Shown: positions 17,201 through 25,205 of the stretch, one piece after another | How the letters are laid out: the number at the start of each line of letters is the position of its first letter | How positions within the stretch are numbered: position 1 is the stretch's first letter | NCBI GenBank assembly: GCA_018696595.1 | Contig: JABHQW010000006.1 | Coordinates: 1 to 58,232 of the forward strand | Length of the DNA stretch: 58,232 bases | Origin: Candidatus Woesearchaeota archaeon | GTDB taxonomy: Archaea > Nanobdellota > Nanobdellia > Woesearchaeales > GW2011-AR9 | Direction of reading: 5' to 3' | The notes under the pieces: generated by a model | Seen by the model: the letters and a program-made list of their open reading frames with translations, nothing else | Database searches by the model: none | What the model was told of the DNA's origin: nothing | Made by a program: the position numbers and the translations under genes

Positions 17201-19412
17201 TAGCAATACTAACATTAGTACCCGAAGTCATTGCAATCCCAATTCCTCCCTGAAAAAATTCACAAGCAGTACCAGCAGCCAAAGAAGTACAAGTTATATT
17301 TCTAATAGAATTATTAGAGATTTTCAAACCAGTTAATAATAACTTTGTAACATCTCCTTCTTGTATGCCCACTGGCACAATAGCATCAGTACCAAAAATA
17401 TAAGAGATATTGTTATTAGCAATCGCTCCCGCAATCTGTCCATTAACGGAATCTAATAATTTTATTCCAATTGGGCCAGCAGCTAAAAGAGCATTAGATA
17501 AGTTTGTAATTTTATTATTAGAAATATTAATTCCAGAACAATTGGTAAAATCAATTCCAATCATGGTGGCTGGAGCAGCAATATTATCAACGTGTCCAAT
17601 AGTGTTATTTAAGAAAGTATGGTTATTTGAATGAGACATTGTAACCCCAACTTCAAATCCACGAATAACACAATTTTTAATAGTAACGTTATTAAATTGA
17701 CTTCCAGGAGGAGCACTATTAATAATTCCAAGGCTTCCCGAATTTTGAACACCAATTATTGAATAACCAGCACAATCTAAAACAACATTACTTGCACCAA
17801 TTGAAAGCCCAGTACTGCCACAATCAACAATATCACTTACTAAAGTATTACTAGCATCAACAAGAGAAGTCCCACAATTAAACTCACTAGTAGTATAATT
17901 ACTAAAACTAGTAACTCTAGCAACAACTAACCCACCAGTATCAGTAGTGATATTACAAAGATCACCATTATCACAACGAATGCCATCTTTAAATAATTGG
18001 TGAACTGAATTGTTTAATCCCTTAAAAGTAATTTGTGCAGTTTCATTTAATTTTAAAGTATTAGCATCATTAACTAAACCAACCAGATTACTTTGAACAG
18101 AAGCAGAAACATTCCTAGCCAAAGAAACATTAGTACTAATATTAATTTTTTCCCACTTGATTTCACTCATAGTATTATTATAAATCAAAGTGTTATTGTA
18201 AGCACTATAATCTAAGATTGCAAATTGTAAACTATTAGTGAAATTGTTATTAATAAAAGTGTTGTTAAAAATGTTAGTGCTCAAATAAAAAGCTTGAGTC
18301 AAACCATCAAAAGTATTATTTTCAACCCAACTATGATTAAAACGAGTATTTGTACCACCAGTGTTTAATGTGTAAATACCGTAAGTGCCGTTACTGAAAA
18401 GATTACCAGTAATTCGTAAACCAAATTGATCAACAATAAGCCCAGTATTAACACTAGAAATTTTGTTATTAGTTAAGTTTACATTGATTCCAGACCGAAT
18501 CGAGACCCCAATACTACCAACAATATCACAAATTGTTCCAGCAGCTGCACTAGTACAAGTAAGATTGGTAATAGTATTATTCACAACCTCTAAGCCAGTA
18601 AGATCTAAGACACCAGAATCACCAATACTAAGAGCAACAGGAGTAGCATTATCTACACCATAAATACGCGAGATATTGTTATGAGCAATTATAGAACCAG
18701 AAAGACCACTCCCGAGAGCTTCAGCATACATCATACCAAAAGCACTATCTATATTAGTAGAAGTCAGATTGGTAATTATATTATTAGAAATATTTGCATC
18801 AGAACAATTAGTAAAACTAATTCCCCAATTGGGTTCAGTCAGATTAATATGACCAAGAGTATTGTTCCAAATTGTAGAATTAGGTGAATGCATAAAATTT
18901 ATTCCCGTACCAAAATTCTTGATTACACAATTTTTAATAGTAATGTCAGACCATGTAGAACCGGGAGGCGGAGAATTCTTAATACCACTATCAAAAGCAT
19001 CACCATCTCCAATGATAGAAAATCCTGCGCAATCAATAGTAACACTTGATGCACCAACGCTAAGTCCGTCAATAGTACAGGCCAGATTACTATTCATAGT
19101 TATAGATCCAGTAACCTCATCACCACAATTACAGGGCCAAGAAGAACAAGGAGCTTGTGGGATTAAATCTCCTTCAACAACAATATTTTCAGAATCTTCA
19201 AAATCTACAGAACTTTCCAAGTTAAGATAATCTCCTGAACCAATCCCAATCACAGCACCAGTAAGATATTCTCCACTGTTAGAAAAAAGACTTTCCATCC
19301 CTAATTTCATAGAATCAGAAGGAGAAGAATAATCAAAATTATTAATAAGTCCAAAACCAATTAGCATAACTGCTACAGATAAAAACAAAAATGTATAATT
19401 CTTAGTTCGCAA
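14229..19412 (-). CDS. Large surface protein with three beta-helix units and C-terminal membrane anchor
   Basis: 1727 residues. Start is a TTG (19410-19412) with GGGTGA eight bases upstream. An N-terminal hydrophobic segment (about 7-25) is followed by EYLTGAVIG. Three homologous units of about 424 residues start near 88, 511 and 935; each opens with a Cys-rich strand and VxLDCAGxSIIG, continues as a right-handed beta-helix with NITNLT-like strands, and ends in a module with KDGxRCDxGxLCNITxDxGG and SFSNYTT. Then come an Ig-like domain (about 1350-1435), a region like the PGF-pre-PGF domain (about 1440-1590), a serine run, a Cys-rich stretch with eight cysteines, and a C-terminal membrane helix (about 1695-1718) with a basic end. 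NxS/T sites are abundant. Most likely a glycosylated stalk or adhesin on the cell surface. Confidence 0.85.
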   Translation of the reverse strand: MRTKNYTFLFLSVAVMLIGFGLINNFDYSSPSDSMKLGMESLFSNSGEYLTGAVIGIGSGDYLNLESSVDFEDSENIVVEGDLIPQAPCSSWPCNCGDEVTGSITMNSNLACTIDGLSVGASSVTIDCAGFSIIGDGDAFDSGIKNSPPPGSTWSDITIKNCVIKNFGTGINFMHSPNSTIWNNTLGHINLTEPNWGISFTNCSDANISNNIITNLTSTNIDSAFGMMYAEALGSGLSGSIIAHNNISRIYGVDNATPVALSIGDSGVLDLTGLEVVNNTITNLTCTSAAAGTICDIVGSIGVSIRSGINVNLTNNKISSVNTGLIVDQFGLRITGNLFSNGTYGIYTLNTGGTNTRFNHSWVENNTFDGLTQAFYLSTNIFNNTFINNNFTNSLQFAILDYSAYNNTLIYNNTMSEIKWEKINISTNVSLARNVSASVQSNLVGLVNDANTLKLNETAQITFKGLNNSVHQLFKDGIRCDNGDLCNITTDTGGLVVARVTSFSNYTTSEFNCGTSLVDASNTLVSDIVDCGSTGLSIGASNVVLDCAGYSIIGVQNSGSLGIINSAPPGSQFNNVTIKNCVIRGFEVGVTMSHSNNHTFLNNTIGHVDNIAAPATMIGIDFTNCSGINISNNKITNLSNALLAAGPIGIKLLDSVNGQIAGAIANNNISYIFGTDAIVPVGIQEGDVTKLLLTGLKISNNSIRNITCTSLAAGTACEFFQGGIGIAMTSGTNVSIANNTILNVGTGILPKLSYMKIVNNTISDSIYGIYARDIPGDQTVPFNSTWVEGNTFSGLTRAVYLLGPNFNNTFLNNNFSGSLAYAILDNGTNNNTLIYNNSEGEIKWEKTNLTMNVSIYTNVSVYVQSNKIGLVNDANTLKINDTAQLTFKGLNSTVHWLLKDGVRCDGGVLCNITTDTGGLVVAKVSSFSNYTTQEACGSTITTNTNLTAAVTGCTGNGIVIGANNIILDCAGYSIVGDGGSDDTGVINTGVYTNITVKNCVVRNFGAGIIFQHSPNGTVWNNTAGHANITGETGGGIAFYNSTQANISYNTITNFSADDTASPYGITFVENTGNVVNQSVIYNNNIYRVYGLNSFNPVGIIIGDNSILSLDRLRVENNTINNMNCTASVGGTACAVVGGVGIRITSGTNVNLTKNNLTHLGVGLIADRASLRITHNYFGILTTGIGTLNSSGQSTRMNHSWIENNTFDRATQGIKLQTHIYNNTLLNNNFSNSLQFAIYDNGSYNNTLIYNNTMSEIKWEKLNLSTNVSLARNVSAYVQSNKIGLVNDANTLKINETAQLTFKGLNSTTHQLLKDGVRCDNGNYCNITSDAGGIVVARVSSFSNYTTAAADNVSPIIFVQSPVGSSNGTLVILNITTDESATCYYKNTTINYTMMNVTSSVTTHQQNVTNLSVGNRRFDFLCNDSFGNEVTKTIYALITNVSAAFTNTTYINLTGNSTFKVNNTFGVNLTFNVSKTFANNFTVVAQEFNATPESTALSVTDYNISEYKYYTFSAPAVSDYINKVTVRVAYNETILTTNSITEANLKFYYYNPATAAWVEESVVSVNTVSNFIEANLTHLSTFVIAEQTAVAASSSDSSSSSSSSSSSGGTSSWGLCGDGNCNDGLTCAPDKETNEDGGACYKDCGLCAKVVSDEKESTSADEDTSASSVLEEGDVQLEKGKSNLAGQASGFVGSFVNLGWLWVTLAIVVLIGWMSSLAYHRKSLKGKR
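15370..19160 (-). repeat. Three ~1270-base in-frame units within the 1727-aa surface protein
   Basis: Unit borders fall near 19150, 17880, 16608 and 15375. Units 1 and 3 are closest in their last part: 15587-15686 and 18101-18200 differ at only about five positions, whereas the matching part of unit 2 (around 16830) differs much more. Confidence 0.75.
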
Positions 19413-19530
19413 CTTTACTTTTCACCCTTTTTTTATTAATAATAGTAAAACTTTTTTATTTATAAATGTTTTTATTTATATAAAGAGAAGAAATAGTAAA
19501 TAATATAAACAATAAAATAATGGTTAAAAC

Positions 19531-20493
19531 TTGGTGATAGATTTGAAAAGAACAAAAGATAAAAATATCTATGTGGTTGGCCATTTAAATCCAGACACAG
19601 ATTCTATTTGTTCCGCAATTGCTTACGCACATTTCTTAACGGAGAAACATAAAAAGAACGTCATTCCTGCTAGGGCAGGAGAATTAAATTCTGAAACTAA
19701 GTTTGTTTTAAAAAAATGGGGCTTTAAAGTTCCAATAAGATTAAGTAACGCTTCTGGTAAAAACATAATTATTGTTGACCATAATGAGATCGATCAATCA
19801 GTAAGAAATATTCGAGAAGCAAAGATCCTAGAGATTATTGACCATCATCGTATTGGAGATGTGGAAACAATCCACCCTATTCCTTTTGAAAACGAACCAA
19901 GAGGAGCAACTTGTGCAATTATTGCAGATAGGTATAGTTGGTTCAGAATTCCAATCAAAAGAAAACTTGCCGGGTTAATGCTTTCAGCAATTCTTTCAGA
20001 CACATTATTGTTAAAAAGCCCAACCACAATACCAAAAGATCGAGTTTTGGCTAAAAAACTTGCTAAGGTTGCTAAAGTTAGTTTGCAAAAATATGGCAAT
20101 GAAATGTTAGAAGCAGGTTGTGATGCCATTAAACATAGTGCGAACAAAATTATTCTAACTGATTTCAAGACTTACAGAAAAGAAAGAAGGAAGATTGGAA
20201 TTTCTCAAGCGCCAGTCATTGGCTTCAAGAAGATCATGGAAAGAAAAGAAGAACTACTTAAAGAATTATCAAGATTACAGAAAAAGAACAATTATGTGGC
20301 TATGTTTCTAATGATTACTGATATTATTGCCGGAGATAGTTACTTGTTCTTTGCTGGAAATGAAAGTAAGATTAAACCCCTTTTCAAAAAGAAAGTTGAA
20401 AGAATAGGAGATTTAAAAGGTGGAATAATATTCTTAAAGAAAGTTGTTTCTAGAAAAAAACAAGTACAACTTAAAGTTTTAGAATTATTGTAG
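19531..20493 (+). CDS. ppaC: Manganese-dependent inorganic pyrophosphatase (family II, DHH)
   Basis: Hydrolyses pyrophosphate to phosphate in the cytoplasm and so pulls biosynthetic reactions forward. The DHH motifs are clear: GHLNPDTDS near residue 17, IIVDHNE near 74, EIIDHHRIGD near 95, SAILSDTLLLKSPTT near 152. The C-terminal DHHA2 domain ends with the SRKKQ motif that binds substrate. About 320 residues is normal length. The frame opens with TTG, but GGTGAT at 19533-19538 is a good ribosome binding site for a TTG at 19543, which gives an N-terminus closer to the family; I consider 19543 the likely start. A TATA box (about 19475-19484) precedes it. Confidence 0.92.
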   Translation: MVIDLKRTKDKNIYVVGHLNPDTDSICSAIAYAHFLTEKHKKNVIPARAGELNSETKFVLKKWGFKVPIRLSNASGKNIIIVDHNEIDQSVRNIREAKILEIIDHHRIGDVETIHPIPFENEPRGATCAIIADRYSWFRIPIKRKLAGLMLSAILSDTLLLKSPTTIPKDRVLAKKLAKVAKVSLQKYGNEMLEAGCDAIKHSANKIILTDFKTYRKERRKIGISQAPVIGFKKIMERKEELLKELSRLQKKNNYVAMFLMITDIIAGDSYLFFAGNESKIKPLFKKKVERIGDLKGGIIFLKKVVSRKKQVQLKVLELL

Positions 20494-20543
20494 TAAAAAA
20501 ATTAAGAATTAAAATAAAATCTTAAAAATAAAAACCCCACTAA

Positions 20544-23500
20544 TTATATCTTCAGACTAGTAACTTTACTAATCCCATGATCGTTCATTGAAACACCATA
20601 AAGATTATCTGCTTCTGAGATAATTGAATCATTGTGCGAAATTAAAACATACTGTGCCTTACCAGAATAATTCTTTATCAACTTAGCTAAAGTTTCAGAA
20701 TTGTGTTTATCCAATGCAGCATCAATCTCATCTAAGACATAAAATGTTGCAGGTTGATACTCTTGAATCGCAAAAATAAACGATAAAGCAGTAAGAGTTT
20801 TCTCTCCACCAGATAAAGATTTAATGTCCATAAATCTGTTACCAGTTAACTTAACCCTAATACTTAATCCATCCTCAAATGGTTTGTTAGGATTATCTAA
20901 CTGTAAGTAAGCTTTCCCTTTCTTAAACAAACTAGCGAAAATGGTCTGGAAATTTTCATTGGCTTGATTATAAGTAGTCATAAAATGTTCTTTCTTCTTA
21001 GTTTCAATTTCATTCATTAATGTTAAAACATCAGTCTTTTCTGTTGCCAAAGAATCTTTCTTCTCAACAAGATTATTATATTCTGTTTCAACTTCTTCAT
21101 AAACTTCTAACGCTTTCATGTTAACTGCCGACATTTGTGAAATCATAACTTCAAATCGATTAATTTCACGTTGCAATTCTTTTAAATCCTTATTCTTAAG
21201 AATCTCAGCATCTTTATACTTCTCAAATTCTTCCTTCAACCCAGCAAGTCTAGCTTTTACTTCTGCATTTCTTAAAGAAACTAAATTAATCTCTCTTTCA
21301 TTAGTTCTAACTTTCTCACGGAAGTTTTCCATCTCATTTTCTGCTTTCGTAACTTCTGAAGCAAGCTTTTCTCGAGTGTTAAATAATTCTTTATATTTTG
21401 AGTAAAACACTTTACTTTCTTTCTCTTTTTGAACAAGATCTTTATCTCTTTTCTGAATATTTTCAGTTAACTCTTTAATCTCTTTATTAAATTCACTTTC
21501 TTCTTTGTCATGCTGCTTAATAATTTCCTTGATTTTTTCAGTCTCAGGAGCAATTAGTTGGTCAACCTGTTCAGATTTGTTTTTAAGTTCATTCTCTAAC
21601 CGAATCAAATCCTCTTTACATGATTGTTTAGATTCTTCAAAAGCACTTAACTGCGCTAATAATCTTGGATTCCTTAATTCATTAATTTGAGATCGTAATA
21701 TTTGTTTTCCTGATTTTAAAGAAGCAAGATCACGATTAATAGAAGAAACGTTCTTTTGTATCTCAGAAAGATCACCAGTAACTTTCTTCAACCGATCAAT
21801 TAACTCTTTCTTTAAATCAGAACTAGCACTTAAATCAGAATCATCTAAATGTAATGTTCGTTCTAACTTAATAATTTCTCCTTCCATTTCTCCACGCAGA
21901 TTTCTTAATGAAGAAATTTCAGTTTCATTGGCAGACCTTTTATCTTCTAAACTTGAAACAACGTTTTGTAATTGTTGCATTTCCTCTTCTAATCTTTCTA
22001 AAGCTTCCAAAGAATCTTTTTCTTTAAAGCCCATACTTGCTCGCTTAGCCCTGAATCCACCACGCATAACCCCACTTGCTTCAGCAATGTTCCCATCAAT
22101 TGTACTCATCTTAACTCTTCCGATTCCAACTTTACGAGCCACATCAAGATCATCAACAACTAGAGTATTACCAAAAACATAAGAAAATGCTTTTTTGTAT
22201 TGCGATTTATAACTAACTAAGTTAAGAGCAAAATCATGAACCCCTGATTGAGAAGATAATTTTTTATTCTCGGTATAAATTTCCTGATAGCGGATTTTAT
22301 TTAAAGGAATAAATGAGGCAGAACCCAGTTTATTATTTCTAAGATATTTGATACAATCAGCTGCAACGTGTTCATTCTCAACAACAATGTGTTGCATTCT
22401 TCCACCGGCTGCAGTTTCTAAAGCAGTAGCAAACTTTCTTTTAACTTGTCCTAATTCAGAAATTGTTCCATGTACGCCTTTAAACTTATTTTTATTTTGA
22501 ACAATAGAACTAACCGCCTTATTACTAGATAATCCTGCTTGAATTGTTAATGTTTTAGCATTCAATTGAGCGTGCCTTTCTTGCAAATCTACCAACTTTT
22601 TTCGTGCATTAGCAATCTGAGCAGCAAAACTACTATCTTCTTCTAAGCAACGGTTCAATCTTAATGTAGATTCTTTAAAATTAGTTTTCTTTCCTTGTAA
22701 ATCTTTAATTTGATCTTTATTTTCTTTTTCAACTTCTCTAACTTTCTTAATCTTTTCATCCAAAGTTTCAAGTTGGTATTCAATTTTATCTTTTTCCCTT
22801 AACAATTCCTGTTGAGATTGACGAATCTTTTGAACTTCTTCTTGTTTCTGTTCAATAAGTTTGTCTTTACTATCTAAATCTTGTTCAATCTCTGTTGAAG
22901 ATTCAATTTTGTGTTTCTTTTTGAAAGCAGCAATACTTTTTTCTAAATCTTCTTTTTCCTTATTCTTAAGTCGGATTTCTTTCTGTAAATCTTTTTGCCT
23001 TTCTGAAGAAGAAGAAGATTTTTCTTGTAAATCTTTTAATTCTTGACCAAATTGATCTTTTCTTTGTTGAATTTTATTAATTTCATCTTTAAGAGCAGAA
23101 ACTCGAGCTTTATCTTTTGCTAGTGTAACTTTAAGATCTTCAATTTGGCGATGAATTTTTAATTGATCTTTTTCTCCTTTTTGTTCAATCTCTTTATTCA
23201 AATCACTAATTTTATTTTTGTTGCCACGAATTGTGTTCAGCAAATCTTCGATCTTCTTTTCAGCAGAACCAATTTTCCCTTGATTATTCTCTGTTTCTTT
23301 GTCATATTTAGTTTTTATTGCTTCTTTTTCTTGAATTTGTAAATGTAAATTTGTTGCTTTATAAGAATCAATTTGATCTTTCAATTCTTTAAATTTAAGT
23401 GCTTGATCACGATCTTTTTTCAGTTCTCTAAGATAAGTCTTTCTTTCTTTTAAAATAATTTCAGCATTGTTTAGTTTGTCATCAACCTTGTTTAATTCTA

Positions 23501-24038
23501 AGTTTGCTTTGTGTTTCTTTTCTTCATAAATCGAAACATCACTAATCTCTTCAATAACTTTTCTTCTTTCAACTGGAGACATATCTACAAAGTGCGTAAT
23601 TGATCCCTGTAAGATAATATTATATCCATCAGGATTAATTTTAGCAGAAGATAATAAATCAACAACTTCCGAACGGGTATGTTTTTTATTGTTTATTCTA
23701 TATGTACTGCCGCCTTTCTTATTAATAGTTCTATTAACGATAATTTCCTTATCTTCGTGAGGGAATACTTTATTTTGATTACAAAAAGCGATTTCTACGT
23801 ACGCTTTAGTAGCGGGAGTTTTTTTCTTGCCACCATTAAAAATTAAGTTAGCTGCTTTTTCTGCCCGCATAGATTTTGCAGAAATTCTTCCTAGAACGAA
23901 ACAGATTGCGTCCCCAACATTACTCTTCCCAGAACCATTCGGCCCAAGAATACAATTGAATTTATTGTCAAGAGGGATATCTGTTTTGTGAGCAAAACTC
24001 TTAAAACCGTGAATTGTAATTCTATTTATCTTAGTCAT
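20544..24038 (-). CDS. smc: Chromosome segregation protein SMC
   Basis: 1164 residues, the archaeal SMC ATPase that loads on DNA and organises the chromosome. Walker A is GPNGSGKS at 32-39; a long coiled coil (about 170-510) leads to the hinge (about 515-665, with GVHGTISELGQV and the glycine-rich AEASGVMRGGFR), then a returning coiled coil; the C-terminal head has the signature LSGGEKTLTALSFIFA near 1072 and Walker B FYVLDEIDAALD near 1100. It has its own promoter (TATA about 24081-24088) and a ribosome binding site AGAGGAT. ScpA is not adjacent in this window. Confidence 0.97.
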   Translation of the reverse strand: MTKINRITIHGFKSFAHKTDIPLDNKFNCILGPNGSGKSNVGDAICFVLGRISAKSMRAEKAANLIFNGGKKKTPATKAYVEIAFCNQNKVFPHEDKEIIVNRTINKKGGSTYRINNKKHTRSEVVDLLSSAKINPDGYNIILQGSITHFVDMSPVERRKVIEEISDVSIYEEKKHKANLELNKVDDKLNNAEIILKERKTYLRELKKDRDQALKFKELKDQIDSYKATNLHLQIQEKEAIKTKYDKETENNQGKIGSAEKKIEDLLNTIRGNKNKISDLNKEIEQKGEKDQLKIHRQIEDLKVTLAKDKARVSALKDEINKIQQRKDQFGQELKDLQEKSSSSSERQKDLQKEIRLKNKEKEDLEKSIAAFKKKHKIESSTEIEQDLDSKDKLIEQKQEEVQKIRQSQQELLREKDKIEYQLETLDEKIKKVREVEKENKDQIKDLQGKKTNFKESTLRLNRCLEEDSSFAAQIANARKKLVDLQERHAQLNAKTLTIQAGLSSNKAVSSIVQNKNKFKGVHGTISELGQVKRKFATALETAAGGRMQHIVVENEHVAADCIKYLRNNKLGSASFIPLNKIRYQEIYTENKKLSSQSGVHDFALNLVSYKSQYKKAFSYVFGNTLVVDDLDVARKVGIGRVKMSTIDGNIAEASGVMRGGFRAKRASMGFKEKDSLEALERLEEEMQQLQNVVSSLEDKRSANETEISSLRNLRGEMEGEIIKLERTLHLDDSDLSASSDLKKELIDRLKKVTGDLSEIQKNVSSINRDLASLKSGKQILRSQINELRNPRLLAQLSAFEESKQSCKEDLIRLENELKNKSEQVDQLIAPETEKIKEIIKQHDKEESEFNKEIKELTENIQKRDKDLVQKEKESKVFYSKYKELFNTREKLASEVTKAENEMENFREKVRTNEREINLVSLRNAEVKARLAGLKEEFEKYKDAEILKNKDLKELQREINRFEVMISQMSAVNMKALEVYEEVETEYNNLVEKKDSLATEKTDVLTLMNEIETKKKEHFMTTYNQANENFQTIFASLFKKGKAYLQLDNPNKPFEDGLSIRVKLTGNRFMDIKSLSGGEKTLTALSFIFAIQEYQPATFYVLDEIDAALDKHNSETLAKLIKNYSGKAQYVLISHNDSIISEADNLYGVSMNDHGISKVTSLKI

Positions 24039-24167
24039 AATGAACCATCCTCTTTCTTCTTAATAACGTTTTATTTTTGATTTATAAATGTTACTATTCT
24101 GGGTTCATAAGTTACAGCTATAGTAGAATTATTTAATGCTATAAGAATCTAAAATAAAAATAAGAAT

Positions 24168-24887
24168 TTAACTAAACAATTCTCTTAACCAAACAAAGAA
24201 CCCTTCATCATCTTCTCCAACTTCTTCAACAACAGGTAAAGGAGCTGGTTCCTGAACTTCTGGTTCAACTGGTTCTTCAACTACTTCTTCTACAATTGGT
24301 TTTTTAATCACTTCACCAACAATCGCTTTCTGTTCCGCTTTTCCAATTACGAATTCACCCATATCTTGAGAGATTGCAGTAAAGTAAATATAATTCCCTT
24401 CTTTTTTCTGAAATTCAGTTTCTAAAGGTTCACCATTAAGGAAAAGTTTCAAGGTAGAAGTTTTCAGGCCTAATTCTAACATTTTACTTTCTTCTAATTT
24501 CAAATCAAAGACAATATCGCCAATCTTTTCTTCATCTACAGAAGTCATATGAAATTGAGAATATTTTACTCCGTCAAATTCCCAACCGAGAACTTCAAGT
24601 TCCTCAGTAGTAATTTTAGAATTTTTAATTCCTTCAACAAAATAAACAGTTGCGTATTGAACACCTGCTTCGTCAACTTCAAAGAAAAGTTCAGTACCCT
24701 CTTGCATATAAGCAATAGTCATAATTGCATTTCCAGATAGGTTACTTTCAGAATTGTAATTTAGAAATCCCACAATTGGTAAAACTACTACTAATGCAAT
24801 GAAAAACCAAAAAAATTGATGTTCGTGATGACTCCCCATTTTAGTATGGTGTGATTTACTTTTTTTTACTATCCTCTTTTTTGCCAT
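24168..24887 (-). CDS. Membrane-anchored hypothetical protein with NLSGNAIM motif
   Basis: 239 residues. A basic, His-containing N-terminus is followed by one membrane helix (about 26-43), then SNLSGNAIM, the same post-membrane motif as in the two giant surface proteins. The outer domain (about 60-185) looks like a beta-rich sandwich whose end (YFTAISQDMGEFVIGKA) resembles the close of PGF-pre-PGF domains. The last ~50 residues are rich in Pro, Glu and Val, a likely extended linker, ending in a hydrophobic-aromatic tip (EGFFVWLRELFS). TATA box about 24915-24923, almost leaderless. Function unknown. Confidence 0.7.
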   Translation of the reverse strand: MAKKRIVKKSKSHHTKMGSHHEHQFFWFFIALVVVLPIVGFLNYNSESNLSGNAIMTIAYMQEGTELFFEVDEAGVQYATVYFVEGIKNSKITTEELEVLGWEFDGVKYSQFHMTSVDEEKIGDIVFDLKLEESKMLELGLKTSTLKLFLNGEPLETEFQKKEGNYIYFTAISQDMGEFVIGKAEQKAIVGEVIKKPIVEEVVEEPVEPEVQEPAPLPVVEEVGEDDEGFFVWLRELFS

Positions 24888-24987
24888 TATGCCTATAAGT
24901 AATTTGTATGAGTATATAAATTTAACTTTAAAAGAAAGTTAAGAAAAGATGTGGGGCTGCGGGGATTTGAACCCCGAACACCTAGAT

Positions 24988-25009
24988 TTCAATTACGACA
25001 TAATCATAT
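24988..25009 (-). other. Canonical-position intron (37/38) of tRNA-Phe
   Basis: 22 bases inserted after G37. It can form a short internal hairpin (GATTA/TAATT around TGTCG). The exact cut is inferred from the need for a 7-base loop; neighbouring cuts give the same anticodon. Confidence 0.75.
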
Positions 25010-25026
25010 CTTCAGTCTAGTGCTCT

Positions 25027-25054
25027 CTTTTCCTTGCCCTTTAAGAAAAAGACA
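25027..25054 (-). other. D-loop intron of tRNA-Phe
   Basis: 28 bases inserted after GGAT of the D-loop. It folds into a strong hairpin: CTTTTTCTT pairs with AAGGAAAAG (9 pairs, one G-U) around a 7-base loop. Removing it restores GCTC-AATCTGGATA-GAGC. The border is uncertain by a base or two. Confidence 0.75.
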
Positions 25055-25100
25055 ATCCAGATTGAGCTACAGCCCCAAGTAACAATCAAAATCCAGCCAC

Positions 25101-25110
25101 TATTTATAAA
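25101..25110 (-). promoter_or_regulatory. TATA box of tRNA-Phe
   Basis: atttataaat on the minus strand, about 30 bases before the first tRNA base; transcription would start a few bases upstream of G1. Confidence 0.6.
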
Positions 25111-25205
25111 TGTTTTTACGAACAAAGTGAGAAAAAACGTCTAAAAATCCGATGATTTTTAAGAATGTTTTTGGTTTTAAGAATTCAGATTCTAACTTTA
25201 TTCAT

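Larger units (their letters stand above)
24952..25076 (-). tRNA. tRNA-Phe(GAA) with two introns
   Basis: Read on the minus strand. Acceptor GGGGCTG pairs with CAGCCCC (discriminator A at 24952; no CCA encoded). D-stem GCTC/GAGC, anticodon stem CTAGA/TCTAG, T-arm CGGGG-TTCAAAT-CCCCG. The anticodon loop begins CTGAAG, giving anticodon GAA and G37. Two insertions interrupt the cloverleaf: 28 bases in the D-loop and 22 bases after G37. Removing both gives a 75-base tRNA with a normal D-loop (AATCTGGATA) and 7-base anticodon loop. A bulge-helix-bulge could not be drawn with confidence for either site. Confidence 0.93.
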
